Source: Cryomorphaceae bacterium (GTDB taxonomy: Bacteria; Bacteroidota; Bacteroidia; Flavobacteriales; Schleiferiaceae). Taken from it: a stretch of 48,340 bases of DNA. The stretch's first letter is position 1, and every line of letters begins with the position of its first letter. The notes below the pieces were generated by a model, which saw nothing but the letters and a program-made list of their open reading frames with translations, did no database searches and was not told the origin of the DNA. The stretch is taken from positions 1-48,340 of the forward strand of contig JAFMBM010000018.1 of assembly GCA_017858515.1 (NCBI GenBank), given 5' to 3'. The position numbers and the translations under genes were made by a program. Shown piece by piece: positions 42,465 to 48,340 of this stretch.

Positions 42465-44013
42465 GTCGTTTAATGTTTCAGATTTCTTTGTTGCAAGGGC
42501 AACTCAACATCCCGAGCGCATAGCCTTTATAGGTGCCAATGGAGAGAAAATCCTTTTTGGTGAATTGCACCAAAGTGTAAACGATACGGTTGCTTTTTTT
42601 CAGTCAAAAGGCATTCAAAAGGGAATGAAGATTTTGGTCTTAGAGCCCATGACAACTGATTTATATCGAATTGTTTTGGCCTTATTTCGGATGGGAGTTA
42701 CCGCTGTTTTTTTAGATGCTTGGTCGGGATTAAAGCGCTTGGAGCAATGTTGCCAGCAGCTTGAATGCGATGCCATGATTGGAAGTTGGAAATTGGGAGT
42801 ATTGCGGATGTTTTCTTCTAGATTGCGTTCAATCCCTTCTTTTTATAGTGCTCAAAAGACCACTTCAACCAATGGAGGCCAGCTTCTAGAATGGCCCCAT
42901 ACTAAAGCCAGCGATCCGGCTTTGATCACTTTTACCACGGGCAGTACAGGGATACCCAAAGCAGCTATTCGTACTCACGGTTTTTTGGCGGAACAGTTTA
43001 AAGTGCTCAGCGAGATTATTCAAAGGAATGAACCTGAAGTAGATCTTACCACCTTACCTATAGTTCTACTGTTGAATTTGGGATTGGGGAATACTTCTGT
43101 ATTGCCTAGTTTCACGGTTAAGCAAGTTGAAAATTTCAAGCCCGAACGGCTGTTTGAACAATTGAGAAAGTGGAAGGTGGAACGATTGAGTTGCTCTCCT
43201 TTCTATGCCGTACAATTGGCAAAACATCTACAAGAGAACAAAATGGAACTTCCAGATTTGAAGAGAATCATAACAGGCGGGGCTATTCTTTACGATTCGG
43301 AGGTAGAAAGTTTAAGATCTGTTTTTAAATCTATTTCAGTTCAGCTTCTCTATGGATCTACTGAAGCAGAACCTATCTCTATTCGCAACTTGAATGAGGA
43401 GTCGAAGCTTCTTACGGAGAACCTTCCGTTTGGAATTTCTGTGGGCAAATTGCATCCATCTCTTGATTTTGCCGTACTTCCGTTAAGTGAGGATAGAAAT
43501 GAAATGGAACTTTCTGAGTGGAATGACATTCAGTGCAAGGAAGCTTGTCTCGGTGAAATTGTGGTGGCAGGTTCGCATGTGTTAGAGACCTACGTTGGAA
43601 GCAAAGAAGTGGCGAATAATCAAAAGATTCGAGTGGGAAATACCCTTTGGCATCGAACGGGTGATGCTGGATTTATTTATGATGATACTCTTTTTCTCTC
43701 GGGTAGATGTCAAGAATTTGAAGACTCAGAAGGGAAAGGAAATGGACCTTTTTACTACGAGAACGAGCTGCTGAAAGTAGAAGGGATTGCCAAGGGATGT
43801 AGTCTTCTGTGGCAGGGCAATAGGGTAGCGGTGGTGGAAATGACTAAAGGACAAAAGTTTGAGATGAAGGAAGAGTTTATAAAACGTTTCCCTGAGTTTA
43901 GCTATTGGATAGAAGTAGACCAAATGCCCATAGACCCAAGGCATTTTTCTAAAATAGATTATGCTTCTTTAAGGAAGCAGATGAAGGTCTTAAGAGGAAA
44001 TAAACACGAATAA
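42457..44013 (+). CDS. OleC-like AMP-forming ligase / acyl-adenylating enzyme
   Basis: 518 aa, in the ANL superfamily. A3 is TFTTGSTGIPKAAIRTHG (near 165), A5 is LYGSTEAEPIS (near 305), A7 is HRTGDAGFIYDD (near 405), and the A10-like lysine lies in FSKIDYASLRKQ. The GSTEAEPIS form and the DLTTLPIVLLLNLGLG segment recall OleC, which in olefin synthesis turns beta-hydroxy acids into beta-lactones. Other ANL roles, such as acyl-CoA or acyl-AMP formation, are also possible. OleA, OleB and OleD are not nearby, so the classical olefin pathway is not supported. It is last in the lipid cluster. Confidence 0.86.
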   Translation: MPESFNVSDFFVARATQHPERIAFIGANGEKILFGELHQSVNDTVAFFQSKGIQKGMKILVLEPMTTDLYRIVLALFRMGVTAVFLDAWSGLKRLEQCCQQLECDAMIGSWKLGVLRMFSSRLRSIPSFYSAQKTTSTNGGQLLEWPHTKASDPALITFTTGSTGIPKAAIRTHGFLAEQFKVLSEIIQRNEPEVDLTTLPIVLLLNLGLGNTSVLPSFTVKQVENFKPERLFEQLRKWKVERLSCSPFYAVQLAKHLQENKMELPDLKRIITGGAILYDSEVESLRSVFKSISVQLLYGSTEAEPISIRNLNEESKLLTENLPFGISVGKLHPSLDFAVLPLSEDRNEMELSEWNDIQCKEACLGEIVVAGSHVLETYVGSKEVANNQKIRVGNTLWHRTGDAGFIYDDTLFLSGRCQEFEDSEGKGNGPFYYENELLKVEGIAKGCSLLWQGNRVAVVEMTKGQKFEMKEEFIKRFPEFSYWIEVDQMPIDPRHFSKIDYASLRKQMKVLRGNKHE

Positions 44014-44041
44014 CTCTTGGAATATAAGTTCGAAAGATATA

Positions 44042-44071
44042 CCCATCGGCTACTTCAAAGTAGCCAATGGG
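44042..44071. terminator. Terminator-like hairpin between the lipid cluster and ettA
   Basis: CCCATCGGCTACT (44042-44054) pairs with AGTAGCCAATGGG (44059-44071) with one mismatch and a 4-nt loop. It lies between convergent genes. The T-tract is weak on both strands, so termination may be partial. Confidence 0.45.
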
Positions 44072-44083
44072 GAACCTTTGATT

Positions 44084-45775
44084 TTACTTCATCAATTTCT
44101 TGAATTTCAGTCTTTTTGGAGTAGAATCTCCACCCAAACGTTTCTTTTTGTTCTCTTCATAATCGGTAAATCCACCTTCGAAGAAATATACTTGAGAATC
44201 ACCTTCAAATGCGAGTATGTGTGTGCAAACTCTATCTAAGAACCATCGATCGTGAGAGATTATCACAGCACATCCGCCAAATTCGTCCAGCGCTTCTTCA
44301 AGTGCACGTAGCGTGTTCACATCTAAATCGTTGGTAGGTTCATCTAAAAGAAGCACATTTCCACCTTCTTTTAGCGCCATTGCTAAATGCAATCGGTTGC
44401 GCTCTCCTCCAGATAGAACCCCGATTTTCTTTCCTTGGTCTCCACCAGAGAAATTGAAACGACTTAAATAGGCTCTCGCATTTTGTTGCTTTCCACCTAG
44501 TTCAAACAAATCGTTTCCATCAGCTATGATTTCAAAGATGGTTTTTTCAGGATCCATCTTTTCATGACTTTGATCTACATAGGCCAGTTTCACGGTTTCA
44601 CCGCGAACGAAACTTCCTTCATCCGGAGTTTCGCTCCCCATAATCATTCTGAAAATGGTGGTTTTACCTGCACCATTTGGACCAATGATCCCCACAATAC
44701 CAGCAGGAGGAAGTTGGAAGTTTAGATCTTCATAGAGCAGTTTATCTCCAAATCCTTTGGAAACCCCTTTGGCGGAAATAACATCCGTACCCAATCGGGG
44801 GCCTGCAGGAATGAAAATCTCCAATCTATCTTCTCGTTCCTTTGACTCTTGACTTACCAGTTTATCGTAGTTCGAAAGTCTCGCTTTCGATTTAGCTTGC
44901 CGACCTTTTGGATTCATTCGAACCCATTCCAATTCGCGTTCTAAAGTTTTTCTGCGCTTAGACGCTTGCTTTTCTTCTTGTTGTAGTCGTTTGGTTTTTT
45001 GATCCAACCAACTCGAGTAATTCCCTTTCCAAGGTATACCTTCTCCGCGGTCTAACTCGAGAATCCATCCTGCCACATTGTCTAAGAAATATCGATCATG
45101 CGTTACCGCAATTACCGTCCCTGCGTATTGTTGAAGGAATTGTTCAAGCCAAAGAACCGACTCAGCATCTAAGTGGTTGGTTGGTTCATCCAATAATAAC
45201 ACATCGGGTTTCTGAATCAATAAACGGCAAAGTGCCACACGTCTTCGCTCTCCTCCTGAAAGATTTTTAATCGGTGTATCGCTTTCCGGACAATTCAATG
45301 CATCCATCGCTCTTTCTAGAACGGTGTCTAGTTCCCAAGCATCTGTGGCATCAATCTTATCCTGCAATTCAGCCTGACGGTTCATGAGTTTCTCCATCTT
45401 ATCTGGATTCTCATATACCTCAGGTAAACCAAATTGATCGTTAATGCTGTTGAATTCTTCCAAAATGGCAGCAACCTCGGCAGCTCCTTCGCGCACTACT
45501 TCAATAACCGTCTTAGAGTCATCTAGTTGAGGTTCTTGTTCTAAGTATCCCACAGTATAACCGGGAGACCAAACTACATCGCCTTGAAAATTTTTATCGA
45601 TACCAGCGATAATTTTAAGCAATGTTGACTTACCCGAACCGTTCAATCCAAGTATTCCGATCTTCGCTCCATAAAAGAAACTTAGATAGATATCTTTGAT
45701 TATGGTTTTATTATTGCTTGGAAGGGTTTTACTGACCCCACTCATTGAGAAAATAACCTTCTTGTCGTCTGCCAT
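44084..45775 (-). CDS. ettA: Energy-dependent translational throttle protein EttA (ABC-F)
   Basis: 563 aa, the usual size. Two ABC domains in one chain: Walker A GLNGSGKST and GPNGAGKTT, signatures NLSGGERRRVALCRL and LSGGERNRLHLAMAL, and D-loops LLDEPTNHLDAES and LLDEPTNDLDVNT. The opening VIFSMSGVSKT is typical of the EttA branch of ABC-F, as is the arm-like insertion in domain one. EttA binds the ribosomal E site and gates the start of elongation according to ATP/ADP. Its ATG is only 3 nt from the divergent start of the next gene, so both promoters must overlap coding sequence. Confidence 0.97.
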   Translation of the reverse strand: MADDKKVIFSMSGVSKTLPSNNKTIIKDIYLSFFYGAKIGILGLNGSGKSTLLKIIAGIDKNFQGDVVWSPGYTVGYLEQEPQLDDSKTVIEVVREGAAEVAAILEEFNSINDQFGLPEVYENPDKMEKLMNRQAELQDKIDATDAWELDTVLERAMDALNCPESDTPIKNLSGGERRRVALCRLLIQKPDVLLLDEPTNHLDAESVLWLEQFLQQYAGTVIAVTHDRYFLDNVAGWILELDRGEGIPWKGNYSSWLDQKTKRLQQEEKQASKRRKTLERELEWVRMNPKGRQAKSKARLSNYDKLVSQESKEREDRLEIFIPAGPRLGTDVISAKGVSKGFGDKLLYEDLNFQLPPAGIVGIIGPNGAGKTTIFRMIMGSETPDEGSFVRGETVKLAYVDQSHEKMDPEKTIFEIIADGNDLFELGGKQQNARAYLSRFNFSGGDQGKKIGVLSGGERNRLHLAMALKEGGNVLLLDEPTNDLDVNTLRALEEALDEFGGCAVIISHDRWFLDRVCTHILAFEGDSQVYFFEGGFTDYEENKKKRLGGDSTPKRLKFKKLMK

Positions 45776-45778
45776 AAA

Positions 45779-46552
45779 ATGATGAAAAATAGAGTTGGCA
45801 AATATCGCAATTCTAGCTCCTTGCTGGGGGTTTTTCTTTGCTGCATTTTAGCCTGCAACTACAGCTTGAATGCTCAGTTTTTGCCACCGCTGTTTGGGAA
45901 GGTAGTAGAAGCACAAACGGGATTAGTAATTCCAGGTTTGTATGTTGTAAACACCAGAACTGAGCAAGGGGTTCTTACCAACCAGGATGGCAAGTTTGAG
46001 ATTTTTGCAGATAAAGGAGATACTTTGATCTTCTCCCACTTGAGCTTTCGATTTACTACTCATATTGTTCAGGGCAATGAAGAAAGCGGTACAGTTTTTA
46101 GAATGTATGAGCGGAATTATTTGCTAGATGAAGTTGGAATTTATTCATACGCTCTTACCACCAATAGGCCAAAAGAAATGAAGCTCTCAGAACCAAGAGT
46201 TCCTTCAGATGATAATATTGTTATTCCGCGTCACGCTCCTGCTGGAATTGCCAGTCCGATCGATATGCTTTACGAGCGTTTTGGCAAAACACCAAGACAA
46301 TTAACAGAGCTAAGAGAGCTTATGAGAAAGGATGCCTTCAAACAAAAACTGGCGGGCAGAAATCGGGAAATTCTTTCCGAGATTACCGGTATGTCTGAAG
46401 ATGAAATCCGGCAATTTGCTTTCTATTGCAGATACAGCACTCTAAGCATTCAGCATGCTACCGATTATCAATTACTTGAGTCTATGATGGCTTGTTATGA
46501 TCTGTACCTAGAGGAACGCGCCATGCAAGAGCTTTTGGAAGAATACGATTAA
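45779..46552 (+). CDS. Secreted CarboxypepD_reg-like domain protein
   Basis: 257 aa; the second Met at 45782 is an equally good start. A signal peptide ending in LNAQ is followed by a carboxypeptidase-regulatory-like beta-sandwich (about 37-115): FGKVVEAQTGLVIPGLYV, TNQDGKFEIFA and GDTLIFSHLSF. This is the domain often found at the start of TonB-dependent receptors, but here the rest is a helical region of about 140 residues (LSEITGMSEDEIRQFAFYC) with no barrel. Bacteroidota carry many such stand-alone proteins of unknown role. It converges on the AraC-type gene with a 3-nt gap and no terminator. Confidence 0.82.
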   Translation: MMKNRVGKYRNSSSLLGVFLCCILACNYSLNAQFLPPLFGKVVEAQTGLVIPGLYVVNTRTEQGVLTNQDGKFEIFADKGDTLIFSHLSFRFTTHIVQGNEESGTVFRMYERNYLLDEVGIYSYALTTNRPKEMKLSEPRVPSDDNIVIPRHAPAGIASPIDMLYERFGKTPRQLTELRELMRKDAFKQKLAGRNREILSEITGMSEDEIRQFAFYCRYSTLSIQHATDYQLLESMMACYDLYLEERAMQELLEEYD

Positions 46553-46555
46553 TCA

Positions 46556-47698
46556 TTATTCCATTTCATTTTTTGCGTTTTGCGATGCGAGGTATTCCTT
46601 CGGACTCATGCCTTCTCTTTTGGCAAAAACTCTATTAAAGGTGGCTTTGGAGTTGAATCCACTCTCTAAACCAATGGCTAAAAGCGTGAAATTACCGTAT
46701 CGAGTATCGGCAACTCTCTTTTTAAATTCTTCCACCCTAAAACTGTTGATGAAGTCGTTGAAATTGTCGAAAGGACTTTGTTGGATGGCATTGCTTATTT
46801 CCAACTGGCTGATATTCATTTGATCAGACAGCTGCTTCAAGCTTAATCCGGCTTGCAGATACATCTTGTCACCTTCCATCTTTTCAACTATATGATTGTA
46901 CAGTGCTTTCAATTGCAAAGATTGATTTTGCCCCGCAATAGGATCTTCTACATTGATTTTTCTTTCTTCTAACTCTTCATCGAAAGCGAGTAAGATTGCA
47001 GGCTGTGCGTAGGCGCGAATGCCAGTGAGGATGACAATGAGTACCAAGGCTAGATTCCACCACCAATCTTGATAAAAACTCAAATACAGAAAATGATCTA
47101 ATACCATCATTACCTCTTTAAAGACCATCCCAAAGAGCATAATTTGAATGAAGAGTTTAAACCATTTTAAGTCGATACTCGATGGATCTGAATAGACCTT
47201 CAGAACCCAAACTTGATACGTATTATAAATCTGAAAGCAACGAGAAAAGTAAAACAGATAACTAGCCCATCGGACAAGGGTGTTGAAATAGCCAAAGTAT
47301 GGATTGTACGGATTCGATTGAAATTGCTGAACCGCACTGGCTCCTTGAAAGAATACAATGAGTCCGATGCAGGTAAAAAACAAATGGGGTAAAAGGTGAA
47401 TTAGATCTTTCGTATGAAATCGGAAGTTTGGTTTTGATTGAGACTTTAGATAGAAATAAATAATCGGCCCGATAAGTAAATTAACACCTCTTGGGAACCC
47501 ATTTAGCTCTTCCCAAAGAAAATTGATGCCCGCAAATCCAAAGGTATAATCTTGCAGCTGTAATGCCAGAATGAACATCAACCAACCCATTAGGCTGTCT
47601 GAAATACGTTCTTCTCTTCTCGCTCTCAACCAAAAGAGGAGAGCGAAAAAAAATGCCATGAAATAACCAATTTGCAGAGGGGTTGTATATATACACAC
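46556..47698 (-). CDS. Membrane-anchored AraC-type transcriptional regulator
   Basis: 380 aa. About seven membrane helices occupy residues 10-235 (for example FMAFFFALLFWLRA and WWWNLALVLIVILTGIRAY). The C-terminus (about 275-370) is an AraC DNA-binding domain: LSLKQLSDQMNISQLEISNAI for the first HTH and FTLLAIGLESGFNSKATFNRVF with GMSPKEY for the second. This arrangement, a membrane sensor joined to AraC, is common in Bacteroidota and expected to sense an envelope or small-molecule signal. The target cannot be told. The upstream gene, which runs off the right edge, is on the same strand 12 nt away. Confidence 0.92.
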   Translation of the reverse strand: MCIYTTPLQIGYFMAFFFALLFWLRARREERISDSLMGWLMFILALQLQDYTFGFAGINFLWEELNGFPRGVNLLIGPIIYFYLKSQSKPNFRFHTKDLIHLLPHLFFTCIGLIVFFQGASAVQQFQSNPYNPYFGYFNTLVRWASYLFYFSRCFQIYNTYQVWVLKVYSDPSSIDLKWFKLFIQIMLFGMVFKEVMMVLDHFLYLSFYQDWWWNLALVLIVILTGIRAYAQPAILLAFDEELEERKINVEDPIAGQNQSLQLKALYNHIVEKMEGDKMYLQAGLSLKQLSDQMNISQLEISNAIQQSPFDNFNDFINSFRVEEFKKRVADTRYGNFTLLAIGLESGFNSKATFNRVFAKREGMSPKEYLASQNAKNEME

Positions 47699-47710
47699 AG
47701 TATAAATGTA

Positions 47711-48340
47711 CTATTTGGATAGGATGATTGTCTTTCCCTCTATATCTTCTGTTACCTCAAGAAGCAGTTTGCCTTTGGTTCCGAAAATGGTCTGAGCATA
47801 AATCTTGGTGCCTACAGGAGCGTCTTCATTGCGTGTACTATTGGCACGTATGGGAAAGCCGTAGCTAAATGGACGTTCATTGGGTCCGTAAATGAGATAA
47901 TCTCTCTTGCTGTTGCTTGCATTCTTAACCTTGAACTTGAGATATTGTACGGGTTCTTCTTGTACTATGAATTCATCTTTACTATTTACAGACGAAACTT
48001 TGCCTGTTAGCCTTATCAAAGGATTGCCATAATAGCGCACAATTCCACCTTCATTCTCACCCTCTAAGCTTTGAACCACGTTTAACAGCATCGTTCCTCC
48101 CCCTTTTTGCTCTACTTTGGCAAACTCGGTTACCATTTCATGTGCATCGATTTTACCATTCTCTCCAGCGGCTGTGAGCTTATTTACATGTCCATATAAG
48201 AAGACTTGCCCCGTGGGTAATTTAATATTCAGCTTTTCAGATTGCACATTGCGAATCTCGGTTGTACTCCATCCTGATTGCTCATAATCATCAATATAGG
48301 GCATATGCACAACTACCTTAAGATAAGTAGGCTGCAGTGT
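47711..48340 (-). CDS. Unknown protein, N-terminus beyond the window
   Basis: The frame is open through the right edge: ten codons before the GTG at 48310 have no stop (reading TLQPTYLKVV), so the gene is cut by the window and the GTG is not a proven start. The visible 209 or so residues are beta-rich and lack a signal peptide, cysteines or a recognisable catalytic motif. Repeated strands such as LRLTGKVSSV-like and KIYAQTIFG and a C-terminal strand pair VTEDIEGKTIILSK suggest a soluble beta-sandwich domain at the end of a larger secreted or periplasmic protein. I do not recognise the family. It stops 12 nt before the AraC-type gene start. Confidence 0.55.
   Translation of the reverse strand, partial: TLQPTYLKVVVHMPYIDDYEQSGWSTTEIRNVQSEKLNIKLPTGQVFLYGHVNKLTAAGENGKIDAHEMVTEFAKVEQKGGGTMLLNVVQSLEGENEGGIVRYYGNPLIRLTGKVSSVNSKDEFIVQEEPVQYLKFKVKNASNSKRDYLIYGPNERPFSYGFPIRANSTRNEDAPVGTKIYAQTIFGTKGKLLLEVTEDIEGKTIILSK

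Noticed and set aside
42457-44013. Full olefin (ole) pathway
   Set aside because: Only an OleC-like ligase is seen; OleA, OleB and OleD are absent.
34397-44013. Carotenoid or photosynthetic pigment cluster
   Set aside because: HMG-CoA reductase, UbiA and a phytol-kinase-like protein could suggest it, but no phytoene synthase, desaturase or chlorophyll gene is present.
48311-48340. GTG at 48310 as the true start of the last gene
   Set aside because: The frame stays open for ten more codons to the window edge, so the start is undecided.

Overview
The window comes from a member of the Bacteroidota, most likely a Flavobacteriales-type marine or freshwater lineage. The evidence is the gene order guaB / SurA-type chaperones / moxR, the ftsK-lolA-lptG run, a type IX secretion (T9SS) C-terminal sorting domain, a CarboxypepD_reg-like secreted protein, many lipoprotein signal peptides, and promoter-like boxes close to the Bacteroidota TAnnTTTG element. 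Coding density is very high, intergenic gaps are short, and base composition looks moderately AT-rich and even. I see no tRNA or rRNA gene, CRISPR array, insertion sequence or phage gene. The affiliation is inferred from families and motifs, not from a database search.

Layout. 1-111 is the last 36 codons of IMP dehydrogenase. 168-5296 (+) is a periplasmic folding operon: three SurA/PpiC-like proteins and a MoxR ATPase. 5293-9465 is a glycan block: a polyprenyl-phosphate-type GT2 on the minus strand, a GT-C membrane glycosyltransferase, and a methyltransferase-GT2 fusion. 9524-10459 is malate dehydrogenase, closed by a strong terminator. 10531-16419 (-) is an accessory stretch: a DUF4442 hotdog protein, unknown secreted proteins, an archaemetzincin lipoprotein, an acetolactate-decarboxylase-like lipoprotein, a truncated PhzF, a pirin, a 4Fe-4S protein and an orphan T9SS sorting domain. 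16697-18669 (-) is a PadR/PspC regulatory pair with a visible operator. 18771-22817 (-) is a run containing ATP-grasp, NRDE/TANGO2, two DinB-fold proteins, a DoxX-like protein and two unknowns. 22959-24995 (-) is a dipeptidyl peptidase III lipoprotein.

25153-34274 (+) holds an SRPBCC-GyrI fusion, ftsK, lolA, lptG, two glycosyltransferases and a ribB whose GTP-cyclohydrolase half has lost its zinc cysteines. 34397-44013 (+) is the most interesting part: nine tightly packed genes that read as one uncharacterised lipid or isoprenoid pathway. They are HMG-CoA reductase, a UbiA-type prenyltransferase, a PEP-synthase/rifampin-phosphotransferase-like dikinase, a DUF3419 (BtaA-like aminocarboxypropyl) transferase, a phytol/dolichol-kinase-like membrane protein, a GNAT-like protein, a membrane-anchored SRPBCC protein and an OleC-like AMP-forming ligase (eight enzymes or carriers downstream of, or including, HMG-CoA reductase, which has its own promoter-like site). 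Counted precisely, the genes start at 34397, 35685, 36638, 39139, 40212, 40877, 41880 and 42457, so the operon has eight genes. The last part holds ettA (-), a CarboxypepD_reg-like secreted protein (+), a membrane AraC-type regulator (-), and a minus-strand gene that runs off the right edge.
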